From contig JAJPJV010000038.1 of NCBI GenBank assembly GCA_021324045.1, forward strand, positions 1-64,000: a DNA stretch of 64,000 nt, written 5' to 3'. This DNA is from Actinomycetota bacterium. Lineage in GTDB: Bacteria > Actinomycetota > Acidimicrobiia > Acidimicrobiales > RAAP-2. Each line of letters starts with the position of its first letter. The first letter of the stretch is position 1. Positions 1-8,607 of the stretch are shown here, one piece after another. Both the position numbers and the translations under genes were made by a program. The notes beneath the pieces were generated by a model. The model made no database searches and was not told the DNA's origin. It was given only the letters and a program-made list of their open reading frames with translations.

Positions 1-463
1 CGTGGTTGATCACCCCGAGGCGATCCCGGAACTGGCGTCCGATTTCAGTGACGGGGTGGACCCCCATGCCCACCTCGTCGCTCACCACCACCGTCGCAGC
101 TCCGCGGACCCGCCGCTGTTCGAGGGCCTCGCAGAGCCCCGCGACGATCTCCTCGTCGAAGGGACCCTCCATCAGCCCTGCGGCCCAAGGGCCGAGGGCA
201 TCGAGGAGAACGTGACCGGGCTCCGAGCGCAGCGGTCCTGCAAGGTCCTCCCCTGGCCCCACTTCGATCGTGCGCCAGCCGAACGGACGCCGGCTGCGAT
301 GTCGGGCGATGCGCTCGGCCCATGCGGGATCCAGCTCGCCAGAAGGGCCGGCCGCCAGATAGGTGACCGCTTCGTCCCATCCCAGGGCGATCCGCTCGGC
401 CAGCACCGACTTGCCCGAGCGGGCTCCGCCCAAGACCAGCGTGACACCCGACCAGTTCTCCAC
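1..463 (-). CDS. cobU: Adenosylcobinamide kinase / guanylyltransferase, C-terminal part beyond window edge
   Basis: CobU/CobP phosphorylates adenosylcobinamide and transfers GMP to it in nucleotide-loop assembly of cobalamin. The minus-strand frame stays open from the left edge to 463 and reads VENWSGVTLVLGGARSGKSV near its start; LVLGGARSGKS is the P-loop typical of the family. Further on it reads VVVSDEVGMGVHPVTEIGRQ, the conserved EVGxGxVP region followed by the FRD stretch. The GTG at 461-463 follows a GAGGA-like ribosome binding site. The gene is cut off at base 1, so its end and downstream partners are unseen. It lies behind a cobalamin riboswitch and diverges from cobO, which supports B12-dependent feedback control. 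Confidence 0.85.
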   Translation of the reverse strand, partial: MENWSGVTLVLGGARSGKSVLAERIALGWDEAVTYLAAGPSGELDPAWAERIARHRSRRPFGWRTIEVGPGEDLAGPLRSEPGHVLLDALGPWAAGLMEGPFDEEIVAGLCEALEQRRVRGAATVVVSDEVGMGVHPVTEIGRQFRDRLGVINH

Positions 464-507
464 GACGTCCTCGCGCCTTCTCGTCCTCGGCGACCTCGTG
501 TGCCAAG

Positions 508-655
508 GCGTGCCGCAGGGTTCCTGACTTCGGGACCGGCGTCGGCCTTCCCGATCGATGCCTCAGGAAGTGCACCTTCAGGCGCCGCCGACGAGCACCG
601 GACCCCTCACAGTTGCGGGACAGTCCCGGACTCCCACCGGGTTCCCCTGCTGGCA
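508..655 (-). promoter_or_regulatory. Cobalamin (AdoCbl) riboswitch upstream of cobU
   Basis: Read on the minus strand, this segment contains the conserved core blocks of the cobalamin riboswitch in the right order. First come GGTGCC and GGGAA, then CCGGTGGGAGTCCGGG, then the B12-box-like CCCGCAACTGTGA, and about 80 bases later a GAAGTCAGGAACCCTGC block matching the conserved 3' segment. It lies between a minus-strand -10 (TAGGGT, 661-666) and the cobU start, so it probably represses cobU and genes further left when B12 is abundant. The exact ends are estimates; a covariance-model scan would fix them. Confidence 0.82.
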
Positions 656-660
656 CCCTC

Positions 661-670
661 ACCCTACAGT
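661..670. promoter_or_regulatory. Overlapping divergent -10 elements of cobU and cobO
   Basis: The ten bases ACCCTACAGT contain TACAGT (665-670) for the plus strand and TAGGGT (666 to 661) for the minus strand, sharing the central TA. The plus-strand hexamer is six bases from the GTG of cobO, so that transcript would be leaderless. The minus-strand hexamer leads directly into the cobalamin riboswitch. This is a prediction from sequence symmetry and position; no clear -35 was assigned. Confidence 0.55.
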
Positions 671-676
671 GGTCAC

Positions 677-1201
677 GTGGCGCGCGCCGAGTCGATCGTC
701 CTTCTGCACACTGGCGACGGAAAGGGGAAATCCTCCGCTGCCTTCGGGGTGATGGCGCGAGGCTGGGCGCGGGGGTGGCGCGTCGGCGTCGTCCAGTTCA
801 TCAAGGGCGGGCGCTGGCGCACGGGCGAACGCAAGCTCGCAGACCACCTCGGAATCGAGTGGCAGACGCTCGGCGACGGCTTCACCTGGGAGTCGACCGA
901 CATGGACGAGACCATCGCCCGGGGTCGTCACGCCTGGAGGGTGGCCGCCGACAAGCTCGCCTCGGGCGACTACGACCTGCTCATCCTCGACGAGCTCACC
1001 TATGCGGTCCACTATGGGTGGGTCCCGGTGGACGAGGTCGTGACGCGGATCCGAAGTCGAGCCCCCCATACCAACGTCGTCATCACCGGGCGCAACGCCC
1101 CGCCAGAGCTGGTGGACGTCGCCGACACAGTGACCGAGATGCGCAAGGTGAAACACGTCTACGACCGTGGCGTGAAGGCGAAGAAGGGCATCGAGTACTG
1201 A
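677..1201 (+). CDS. cobO: Cob(I)alamin/cobyrinate adenosyltransferase
   Basis: CobO/BtuR transfers the 5'-deoxyadenosyl group of ATP to the cobalt of reduced corrinoids in the cytoplasm. The 174-residue protein has the family P-loop HTGDGKGKSSAAFG near residue 10, then VVQFIKGG, and LLILDELTYA as the Walker B-like segment, with the ending VKAKKGIEY typical of CobO. The GTG at 677 was chosen because homology starts there and a TACAGT hexamer lies exactly six bases upstream. The stop overlaps the next gene by four bases (CTGA), so cobO and cbiA are translationally coupled. A much longer upstream extension of this frame is antisense to cobU and the riboswitch and was not used. Confidence 0.93.
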   Translation: MARAESIVLLHTGDGKGKSSAAFGVMARGWARGWRVGVVQFIKGGRWRTGERKLADHLGIEWQTLGDGFTWESTDMDETIARGRHAWRVAADKLASGDYDLLILDELTYAVHYGWVPVDEVVTRIRSRAPHTNVVITGRNAPPELVDVADTVTEMRKVKHVYDRGVKAKKGIEY

Positions 1202-2586
1202 CGCCGCAGCTCCTCGGACCCCGACTCGTCATTGCCGGAACCCACTCAGGCGCCGGGAAGACCACCGTCGCCACGGGCCTCATGTCCGCGCTTGCGCAGC
1301 GCGGCCTCGTCGTGGCCCCGGCGAAAGTCGGGCCAGATTTCATCGACCCTGGCTATCACTCGCTGGCGACCGGCCGGCCTGGACGAAACCTCGACGCGTT
1401 CTTGTGCGGGTCACACGCCATCGGCCCGCTTGCGGCTCGGGCCAGCCGTGGAGCCGACGTCATGGTGATCGAAGGCGTCATGGGCCTCTTCGATGGGGTC
1501 GGCGCGAGCAGCCTTGCCAGCACAGCGCACGTCGCCGGGCTCCTCCAGGCGCCGGTCGTGCTCGTGGTTGACGCCGCATCGCTCAGCGCCTCGATCGCGG
1601 CGCTCGTCCATGGCTATGACGACCACCTGCGCCGTCTCCTCGGCACCGGGGTCGCCGGCCTCGTGCTCAACCGTGTCGGCAGCCCCACCCACGAGGCGCT
1701 CCTGCGGGAAGCCCTCGAACCGCTCGAGATTCCGGTGCTCGGGGCGCTCTGGCGCGACCCCGCCCTCACGATCCGACAACGACACCTGGGCCTCGTCCCG
1801 GTCGCAGAAGAGCCAGTCGCGCTCGCACGATCCATCACGATGCTCGGATCGGCCATCGCCCGAGCGCTGGACCTCGACGCGGTCGTCCGGATCGCCCGCC
1901 AGGCACCCCGCGTTCGGACGGGAGAGCTCCCACGAGCGGCTCGGGTCAGCGCGGAGCGCGTCCGGATCGGGGTCCTCGGAGGGCCGGCGTTCAGCTTCTG
2001 CTACCCCGAGAACCTGGAACGACTCGAAGAGGCCGGTGCGGAACTCGTCGTCGTGGACCCGACCGCATCGAAGCGCCTCCCCCAGGAGATCCACGGCCTC
2101 TATGCGTGCGGGGGCTTCCCGGAGCTCTTCGCAGAACGCCTTGCGGACAACGTCCCGTTCCTTCGCGACCTGCGTGCACGCCTCGCCGCGGGCTTGCCGT
2201 GCTGGGCGGAGTGCGGGGGGATGCTGCTCCTCGTGCGCTCGCTCGACGGGCGCCGCCTGTGCGGCGCGCTGCCTGCCGACGCCACGTTGGGCGACCGCGT
2301 GACCGTCGGCTATCGCAGCGCGCTGGTCAAGGAGGCAAACCCCGTCGCGCCAGCTGGCAGCCAGCTTCGCGGCCACGAGCATCATTACTCGAAGATCGAG
2401 CCCGCCGGTGACGCCCTCACCCTCGAGGGTCGCTCAGGGACCACCTCAGGCGGTTGGGCCTCCCCGACGATGCTTGCCAGTTATCTCCACCTTCATCTCG
2501 GTGCGGACCCCACTCCTGCCGAACGCTTCGTCGCAACCGCAGCCACCCGCTGCAGTCGAGCGCTGCTGCAAGCGGGGCAGCCATAG
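1198..2586 (+). CDS. cbiA: Cobyrinate a,c-diamide synthase, apparent CTG start
   Basis: CbiA/CobB uses ATP and glutamine to amidate the a and c side chains of cobyrinic acid. The protein of about 462 residues has an N-terminal P-loop domain (AGTHSGAGKTTVATG, near residue 15, and KVGPDFIDPGYH) and a C-terminal type 1 glutamine amidotransferase domain with nucleophile Cys in WAECGGMLLL. No ATG, GTG or TTG occurs in frame between the cobO stop and the P-loop. The best start is CTG at 1198, overlapping the cobO stop as CTGA and preceded by GAAGAAGGG as a ribosome binding site. The next in-frame conventional start lies almost 600 bases upstream inside cobO. The TAG stop is embedded in the predicted -10 of the following gene. 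Confidence 0.88.
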   Translation: MTPQLLGPRLVIAGTHSGAGKTTVATGLMSALAQRGLVVAPAKVGPDFIDPGYHSLATGRPGRNLDAFLCGSHAIGPLAARASRGADVMVIEGVMGLFDGVGASSLASTAHVAGLLQAPVVLVVDAASLSASIAALVHGYDDHLRRLLGTGVAGLVLNRVGSPTHEALLREALEPLEIPVLGALWRDPALTIRQRHLGLVPVAEEPVALARSITMLGSAIARALDLDAVVRIARQAPRVRTGELPRAARVSAERVRIGVLGGPAFSFCYPENLERLEEAGAELVVVDPTASKRLPQEIHGLYACGGFPELFAERLADNVPFLRDLRARLAAGLPCWAECGGMLLLVRSLDGRRLCGALPADATLGDRVTVGYRSALVKEANPVAPAGSQLRGHEHHYSKIEPAGDALTLEGRSGTTSGGWASPTMLASYLHLHLGADPTPAERFVATAATRCSRALLQAGQP

Positions 2587-2589
2587 GCT
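2584..2589 (+). promoter_or_regulatory. Predicted -10 (TAGGCT) for a leaderless ABC exporter gene
   Basis: TAGGCT contains the TAG stop of cbiA. It is followed by exactly six bases and then the ATG at 2596, which has no ribosome binding site. The same hexamer-N6-start spacing recurs at several other genes in this window. Confidence 0.5.
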
Positions 2590-2595
2590 CGGGCC

Positions 2596-4482
2596 ATGCC
2601 GCCGGGCGGGTTCGCTGGAACCAAGGGGATGCGGTCCTTCAGAGCGGATCGCTCGATCCTCCAACATCGGGTGAAGAAAGGGACGACGAGGCGGATGCTG
2701 CGCTTTGCCATCCCCTACCGACGCACCTTGGCCGTCTTCGTCCCCGTCATCGTCCTCGATGCCGTGGTCGGCGCCGTCAACCCGCTGATCCTGCGGGCGA
2801 TCATCGATCGGGGAATCCTCGCTCATCGCAGCACAGTGGTCATCGCGCTCGCGCTCGTCGCGGCCGGGCTCGCACTCGTCGATGCCACGCTGTCGTTGCT
2901 GCAGCGCCGCATCTCGGCGGTGGTCGGGGAAGGCTTGATCTTCGACATGCGCGCCAAGGTGTTTCGCCACGTTCAGCGGATGCCACTCGCCTTCTTCACC
3001 CGAACCCAGACCGGTGCGCTGATCAGTCGACTGAACAACGACGTCATCGGCGCACAACAAGCCTTCACCGACCTGCTCTCCAACGTCGTTGGCAACCTCG
3101 TCACGGTGATCTTCATCATCGGCGCCATGGCGGTCCTTTCCTGGCAGATCACCCTGGTCGCCTTGGTGCTGCTCCCGCTCTTCCTGATCCCTGCGCGCCT
3201 TGTCGGTCGTCGCCTGGGATCGTTGACACGAGAGTCCTACAACCTCAACGCCGAGATGAACATGGTGATGAACGAGCGCTTCAACGTCGCCGGCGCCATG
3301 CTCGTCAAGCTCTTCGGACGTCCTGAGGACGAGGCCGCCCACTTCGAAGAACGCGCCGGACGCGTGCGAGACATCGGCGTCGCCCAAGCCCTCTACGCCC
3401 GCCTGTTCATGGTGGCCCTGACCCTCACTGCCGCGCTCGCAACGGCCTTCGCCTACGGATTCGGCGGCGTCGCTGCGGTCCACGGCACCCTTGCCGTCGG
3501 CACCGTCGTCGCGCTCACCGCGTACCTGGCGCGCCTGTACGCCCCCCTCACCCAGCTGTCCAACGTGAACCTCGACGTCATGACCACCCTCGTCTCCTTC
3601 GAACGGGTCTTCGAAGTGCTGGACCTCGTCCCTACCATCTCGGACCGCCCTGGCGCGGTCGCCATTGCGCGTGGGCCGGCGACCATCGAGTTCGACCACG
3701 TGGACTTCTCGTACCCGGCGGCCGCCGACGTCTCGCTCGCCTCGCTCGAGGCCGTTGCCGCGCTCGAGGCGACGCCTCGGGTTCCGGTGCTCCATGACGT
3801 CTCGTTCCGCATCGAACCGGGCCAGATGGTCGCGCTCGTCGGCCCTTCCGGGGCCGGGAAGACGACGATCTCCGCGCTGGTCCCACGGTTGTACGACGTC
3901 ACGGGCGGCGCGGTCCGCATCAACGGCATCGACGTGCGTGACGCGACCAGCGAATCGCTGCGCGAGGTGATCGGCGTGGTCACCCAGGATCCCCACCTGT
4001 TCCACGACACCCTGCGCGCCAATCTGGTGTACGCGCAGCCTCGAGCTTCCGAGGCGCAAATCATCGAGGCCCTCGAGCAGGCCCAGATCCTCGCGCTGGT
4101 CGAGTCCTTGCCTGATGGGCTCGACACCGTCGTCGGCGAGCGCGGATATCGCCTCTCCGGCGGCGAGAAGCAGCGCGTGGCCCTGGCACGATTGATCCTG
4201 AAGGCGCCAGACATCGTGGTGCTCGACGAGGCGACCGCCCATCTCGACTCCGAATCCGAGCTCGCAGTGCAACGGGCGCTCCGAGTCGCCCTGGCGGGGA
4301 GGACCGCCTTGGTCATCGCCCATCGCCTTTCCACCGTGCGAAGCGCTGACGCCTTGCTCGTCGTCGACGGCGGTCGGATCGTCGAGCGCGGCACCCACGA
4401 AGAGTTGCTCGCCGCCGGGGGCCTCTACGCCGAGCTATACCGGACCCAATTCGCCGATGAAGCACTGGAGGCCGCGCGGTGA
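2596..4482 (+). CDS. ABC exporter half-transporter (fused membrane and ATPase domains)
   Basis: A 628-residue ABC exporter subunit of the MsbA/LmrA type, expected to work as a dimer in the inner membrane. Residues about 35-320 form the six-helix exporter membrane domain. Residues about 360-610 form the ATPase, with Walker A GPSGAGKTT, signature LSGGEKQR, Walker B DIVVLDEAT and the H-loop HRLS. The start is the ATG at 2596, six bases after a TAGGCT hexamer. The gene sits inside the cobalamin block between cbiA and cbiL, 46 bases before cbiL. Its substrate cannot be read from sequence; a link to corrinoid or metal traffic is only a positional guess. Confidence 0.88.
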   Translation: MPPGGFAGTKGMRSFRADRSILQHRVKKGTTRRMLRFAIPYRRTLAVFVPVIVLDAVVGAVNPLILRAIIDRGILAHRSTVVIALALVAAGLALVDATLSLLQRRISAVVGEGLIFDMRAKVFRHVQRMPLAFFTRTQTGALISRLNNDVIGAQQAFTDLLSNVVGNLVTVIFIIGAMAVLSWQITLVALVLLPLFLIPARLVGRRLGSLTRESYNLNAEMNMVMNERFNVAGAMLVKLFGRPEDEAAHFEERAGRVRDIGVAQALYARLFMVALTLTAALATAFAYGFGGVAAVHGTLAVGTVVALTAYLARLYAPLTQLSNVNLDVMTTLVSFERVFEVLDLVPTISDRPGAVAIARGPATIEFDHVDFSYPAAADVSLASLEAVAALEATPRVPVLHDVSFRIEPGQMVALVGPSGAGKTTISALVPRLYDVTGGAVRINGIDVRDATSESLREVIGVVTQDPHLFHDTLRANLVYAQPRASEAQIIEALEQAQILALVESLPDGLDTVVGERGYRLSGGEKQRVALARLILKAPDIVVLDEATAHLDSESELAVQRALRVALAGRTALVIAHRLSTVRSADALLVVDGGRIVERGTHEELLAAGGLYAELYRTQFADEALEAAR

Positions 4483-4528
4483 TCGTCGAACACCCAGCAT
4501 CGGACCACGAACGTTTCGGGGGGACCCG

Positions 4529-5308
4529 ATGACGGACGACCGGACGAGCCCTGGCCACGGCGGCACGCTCGTGGGGGTCGGAGTCGGCCCGGGGGACCCC
4601 GAGCTCCTCACCCGCCGGGCGCTGCGCGTGCTCGCCTCGGCGGACCGAGTCGTCGCTCCGACGCTCAGCCCGCACGAGGTCGGGCGGGCTGAGTCGATCG
4701 TTCGGGCCGCCATGCCGCAGCTCCCCGTGCACCGGGTCGTCTTCGACATGACCCCCGACGGGGAAGCGCAACGCAAGGCCTCTCACCGCAAGGCGGCACG
4801 AGCCCTTTTGCCATGGCTCGGAGCAGGAGCGCAGGTCGCCTTCGTCACTCTCGGGGATCCGAACATCTACAGCACGTTCTCCGCTCTCGTCACGGCCCTG
4901 CGTGAACTGGGGTGGCGAGGAACCACCTCGACCGTGCCGGGCATCACCGCGTTCCAAGCCCTCGCCTCACAAGCGGGAACCGTCCTCCTCGACGGTGCGG
5001 AGTCCCTCTCCTTGGTAACTGCGGTCGACGGGACCGCCACGCTCGAACGCGCCCTCGAGGACCCCGAGCGTGCGATCGTGGTGTACAAAGGGGGGAGGCA
5101 CCTTCCGGCAATCGCTCGGTTGCTCGAGGCCCATGGTCGCCTCGAGGGTGCCGTCCTCGGGGAGCGTCTCGGCCTTGCTGGGGAGCACGTCGAGATGATC
5201 GGGACCTCGAGCGTCGGCGAAGCGTCATACCTGGCAACGGTGATCGTCCCGTGCCGTCGGGATGCCCGAGCCACCGCTGACCCCGAACCGGACGAAAGGA
5301 CCCAATGA
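4529..5308 (+). CDS. cbiL: Cobalt-precorrin-2 C20-methyltransferase
   Basis: CbiL uses S-adenosylmethionine to methylate C20 of (cobalt-)precorrin-2 (sirohydrochlorin). The 259-residue protein shows the uroporphyrin-III-methylase fold signatures: GVGVGPGDPELLTRRA at the N terminus, TLGDPNIYSTFSAL in the middle and the VPGITAF motif. ATG at 4529 was preferred over an upstream in-frame ATG at 4457, because it follows a G-rich ribosome binding site and starts just before the conserved segment. It overlaps the next gene by ATGA, so cbiL to cbiX form one translationally coupled run. Confidence 0.92.
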   Translation: MTDDRTSPGHGGTLVGVGVGPGDPELLTRRALRVLASADRVVAPTLSPHEVGRAESIVRAAMPQLPVHRVVFDMTPDGEAQRKASHRKAARALLPWLGAGAQVAFVTLGDPNIYSTFSALVTALRELGWRGTTSTVPGITAFQALASQAGTVLLDGAESLSLVTAVDGTATLERALEDPERAIVVYKGGRHLPAIARLLEAHGRLEGAVLGERLGLAGEHVEMIGTSSVGEASYLATVIVPCRRDARATADPEPDERTQ

Positions 5309-6129
5309 TCAGCTTCGTCGGTGCAGGCCCCGGCGCCCCGGATCTGCTGACGCTCCGCGGCGCCACGCGCCTCGCCGGTGCGGACATCGTGGTGTGGGCC
5401 TCCTCGTTGGTTCCCGCCGCGGTCCTCGACCATGCACGCCCCGACGCGATCGTCTACGACTCCGCGGGCATGACCCTCGAGGACGTGCTCGCCGTGTACG
5501 CCGCCAACCCTCAGGCATCGATCGTCCGCCTCCACTCGGGGGACCCGACCCTCTACGGCGCCATTCAAGAGCAGATCGACTGGTGCACCGCCAACGGCGT
5601 GGCCTTCGAGATCGTGCCAGGGGTCTCCTCGTTCACCGCAGCTGCAGCGGCTTTCGGCCGCGAGCTCACTCTCCCCCAGGTCGCCCAGAGCGTGGTCCTC
5701 ACCCGGCTCCCCAAGCGGACCCAACGCTCGATGCCCGGAGCTGAATCCCTCGCCGCCTTCGCCGCGACCGGGTGCACCCTCGCCATCTTCCTCTCCGCAG
5801 CCCGACCCGAGGCCCTCCAAGCCGAGCTCCTAGCACCCCCCAGTCGATTCCGACCCGAGACCCCTGCGGCAATCGCTGCCCGTGTGAGCCGGCCCGACGA
5901 AGCGCTCATTTTCACCACTGTGGGCCGGCTCGCGCAGGACCTGCGCGCGAATGGCATCACGACGACCGCACTCGTCTTGGTCGGAGAGGCCCTCGGTGGC
6001 GAGGGTGCTCGCAGCCAGCTGTACTCGCCGGAGTTCGCCCACGCCCACCGACGCCGCTCCGCACCGGGGAGCACCGTCGGCCGTCCCGTCGCTCGCCGTC
6101 GCGGCGAGCCTCGCCACTCCGCGTCGTGA
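5305..6129 (+). CDS. cbiF: Cobalt-precorrin-4 C11-methyltransferase
   Basis: CbiF/CobM methylates C11 of the corrin precursor. The 274-residue protein starts with ISFVGAGPGAPDLLTLRG, has LHSGDPTLYGAIQEQ as the conserved methylase motif and EIVPGVSSFTAAAA, the CbiF-specific version of the VPG motif. The last 40 or so residues are Arg/Ser-rich and not part of the fold. It starts within the cbiL stop (ATGA) and its own stop overlaps the GTG of cbiD (GTGA). Confidence 0.92.
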   Translation: MISFVGAGPGAPDLLTLRGATRLAGADIVVWASSLVPAAVLDHARPDAIVYDSAGMTLEDVLAVYAANPQASIVRLHSGDPTLYGAIQEQIDWCTANGVAFEIVPGVSSFTAAAAAFGRELTLPQVAQSVVLTRLPKRTQRSMPGAESLAAFAATGCTLAIFLSAARPEALQAELLAPPSRFRPETPAAIAARVSRPDEALIFTTVGRLAQDLRANGITTTALVLVGEALGGEGARSQLYSPEFAHAHRRRSAPGSTVGRPVARRRGEPRHSAS

Positions 6130-7247
6130 CCTCGCCCCGCCGTCGAGGCCTCCGGACAGGGTTCACCACTGGCACCTGCGCTGCTGCCGCCGCCAAGGCG
6201 GCGGCCATCGGACTGGTGACCGGAACCGTCCCCGGCGAGGTCGAGGTCGCCCTTCCCAAGGGCGCACGGGTCCGGTTCCCGGTCCAGGGCGCGGGCCCGA
6301 CAACGCCGGGGGCGCCGGTCGTCGCCGTCGTCGTCAAAGACGCTGGCGACGATCCGGACTGCACCGACGGCGCTCGGATGACCGCGACGGTTTCCTGGCT
6401 CGACGCTGATGCCAAAGAGACGCTCCTTGAAGCGGGCGACGGCGTGGGGACGGTCACGAAGCCAGGGCTCGGATTGCCCATTGGCGGGCCTTCGATCACC
6501 CCCGTGCCGCGGCGCATGATCCTCGCCGCCCTCGACGAGGTCCCAGGGGTAGCCGGAACCGCCACCCGCCAAGCGAGTGGCGCCGGGCACCCGGTTCGTG
6601 TGGTCTTCTCGGTGCCCGGTGGCGAGCAGATGGCGACCAAGACGACCAACGCCAGGCTTGGCATCCTCGGGGGCATCTCGATCCTGGGCACGACCGGGAT
6701 CGTTCGTCCGTTCTCCACGGCCTCCTACCGGGCGAGCGTGGTCCAGCAGATCGACGTCGCCGCAGCACAAGGCGCTCGGGAGGTTGCCCTGTGCACGGGG
6801 ACGCGTTCAGAGGCGGCGGCGGCTCGGCTGTTCCCCGGACTCGACCCGGTTTGCGTCGTCGAGGTCGGCGACTTTAGCGGCATTGCCCTTCGGCACTGCG
6901 TGCTGAAGGGGATCGAGGTCGTGCACATGGTGGCGATGGTGGGAAAGATCACGAAGCTGGCGGCTGGCGTGATGATGACGCATTTCCACCGCTCCAAGGT
7001 CGACACCGCACTCCTGGCCAACGTCGCGCGCGAGGTCGGGGCGCCGCCAGAGGCCATCGCCGCCACCGAACAGAGCGCGGCCGCGCGCCATTTTTACGAG
7101 CAGTGCCTGGCACAGGGAGCGACCGCTCCGTTGACCCGGCTCTGCGAGCTCGCCGCGGAGTCCTGCCGCGTGCACGTCAATCATCGGCTCTCCGTCGACG
7201 TCACAATGGTGGACTTCGACGGAAGGGATGTGATCGCTCGTGGATGA
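6126..7247 (+). CDS. cbiD: Cobalt-precorrin-5B C1-methyltransferase
   Basis: CbiD methylates C1 of cobalt-precorrin-5B and is diagnostic of the early-cobalt (anaerobic) route. The 373-residue protein begins RRGLRTGFTTGTCAAAAAKA, the family hallmark, and has the later conserved block VHMVAMVGKITKLAAG. The GTG at 6126 overlaps the cbiF stop as GTGA; the frame is open further upstream but that part is antisense-like sequence over cbiF. It overlaps the following gene by eight bases. Confidence 0.93.
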   Translation: MTSPRRRGLRTGFTTGTCAAAAAKAAAIGLVTGTVPGEVEVALPKGARVRFPVQGAGPTTPGAPVVAVVVKDAGDDPDCTDGARMTATVSWLDADAKETLLEAGDGVGTVTKPGLGLPIGGPSITPVPRRMILAALDEVPGVAGTATRQASGAGHPVRVVFSVPGGEQMATKTTNARLGILGGISILGTTGIVRPFSTASYRASVVQQIDVAAAQGAREVALCTGTRSEAAAARLFPGLDPVCVVEVGDFSGIALRHCVLKGIEVVHMVAMVGKITKLAAGVMMTHFHRSKVDTALLANVAREVGAPPEAIAATEQSAAARHFYEQCLAQGATAPLTRLCELAAESCRVHVNHRLSVDVTMVDFDGRDVIARG

Positions 7248-8607
7248 GGCGACCGTGACGGTCATCGGCGTCGCCGACGAGCGCGTCGAGCTGCTCCCCC
7301 CCGAAGCGAGGGACGCGCTGGGCAACGCCGAGGTCGTGGTGGGCGGTTCCCGACACCTCTCGCTGTGGCAACGCTGGGGAGCAACGGGTGCCTTCGGGCC
7401 CGCGGCGCCGGAACTCATCACGGTCGGAGTCGATGCCGACGAGATCGCCCGCGCGGTTCACCGGCTGGCCTTCGACGCCCGCCGAGCCGTCTGCGTGCTC
7501 GCTTCGGGGGATCCGGGGTTCTTCGGGATCACCAGAGCGCTCAACCGCTCCATCGACCGGCGTCGCCTGCGGATCATCCCTGCGCCCTCCGCAGTGTCCG
7601 TCGCCTTCGGACGACTCGGCCTTCCCTGGGACGATGCAACGGTGGTCTCCGCACACGGGCGGCACCTCCCCGACGCCGTTGCCGCCATCCGAGCAGCTTC
7701 CAAGGTCGGCGTCCTCACCTCGCCCGAGTGCCCGCCGGAAGCTATCGCCAAGGCGCTGCTCGATGCCGGCTGCACTGCGGATCTGGTCGCAGTGTGCAGT
7801 CGGCTCGGCACCGCCACCGAACGGGTCGAAGAGCTCTCCCTCCCCCAGGTCGCCTCGACGCACCACGATCCGCTCTCGGTCCTGGTGCTCGTCGGGCCGG
7901 GGGGGCTGCCACTCTGCGGTTGGTCCCCTGCCGCCCTGCAGGGCCATGGCCTGCGGGCACCGCAATCCTCCCCGATCGAGCCAGGCACCCGCCAGGACGC
8001 TGGCCGCATGCTCGCCTGGACCGCTCGAGGGCCCATCGAAGAACGCCGTGAGCCCGCCTTGGACCCCCAGCGCGTCGGGCGCTCCGACGCCGCCTACGCC
8101 CATCGCGGCGGGATGATCACCAAGCCTGAAGTCCGAGCCGTCGTCGTCGCGAAGCTCGACCTGCCTGCCACCGGGGTGCTCTGGGACGTCGGAGCAGGGA
8201 GTGGCAGCGTGGCGATCGAATGCGCGCTCGCACAACCGGGACTGTGCGTCCTGGCCATCGAGCAGCATGCAGACGACATCGCCCGCCTCGCCCAAAATGC
8301 TCGCAGCGCTGGCGTTCGCATCCACGCCATCACCGGTCACGCCCCCGAAGTGCTCGCCGATCTGCCCACCCCCGACCGGGTGTTCGTCGGCGGTGGAGGA
8401 CTCGGGGTCCTCGACGCGGTGCTGGAGCGGGTGCAGGAAGGAGGGCGGGTCGCTGCCACCTTCGCCGCGATCGACCGGGCGCTCGCCGCCGCTGATCGCC
8501 TCGGAAACCTCGTGCAGCTGAGCGTCGACCATGGGCGGCGACTCCCCGACGGATCGTGGCGTCTCGAAGCCGCCAACCCCGTCTTCCTCGCGTGGGGGTC
8601 GAGATGA
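7240..8607 (+). CDS. cbiET: Fused precorrin-6/7 C5,15-methyltransferase and C12-decarboxylase
   Basis: A 455-residue CobL-type fusion. The N-terminal half (about 1-215) is CbiE, a methylase-fold protein with ASGDPGFFGITR. The C-terminal part (about 260-455) is CbiT, with the SAM-binding motif WDVGAGSGSVAIE, and carries out C15 methylation and decarboxylation. The linker between them (about residues 215-255) carries no recognised motif. It starts with GTG at 7240, inside the end of cbiD. Its TGA is overlapped by an ATG (TGATG) opening a 40-codon frame before cbiGH. Confidence 0.92.
   Translation: MDEATVTVIGVADERVELLPPEARDALGNAEVVVGGSRHLSLWQRWGATGAFGPAAPELITVGVDADEIARAVHRLAFDARRAVCVLASGDPGFFGITRALNRSIDRRRLRIIPAPSAVSVAFGRLGLPWDDATVVSAHGRHLPDAVAAIRAASKVGVLTSPECPPEAIAKALLDAGCTADLVAVCSRLGTATERVEELSLPQVASTHHDPLSVLVLVGPGGLPLCGWSPAALQGHGLRAPQSSPIEPGTRQDAGRMLAWTARGPIEERREPALDPQRVGRSDAAYAHRGGMITKPEVRAVVVAKLDLPATGVLWDVGAGSGSVAIECALAQPGLCVLAIEQHADDIARLAQNARSAGVRIHAITGHAPEVLADLPTPDRVFVGGGGLGVLDAVLERVQEGGRVAATFAAIDRALAAADRLGNLVQLSVDHGRRLPDGSWRLEAANPVFLAWGSR

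Noticed and set aside
2-676. Long plus-strand extension upstream of cobO
   Set aside because: It is antisense to cobU and the cobalamin riboswitch and has no homology; the adenosyltransferase starts at 677.
2446-4398. 650-codon minus-strand frame opposite the ABC exporter
   Set aside because: Its product is His/Asp/Arg-rich low-complexity sequence typical of GC-rich antisense frames, and the plus strand encodes a complete ABC exporter.
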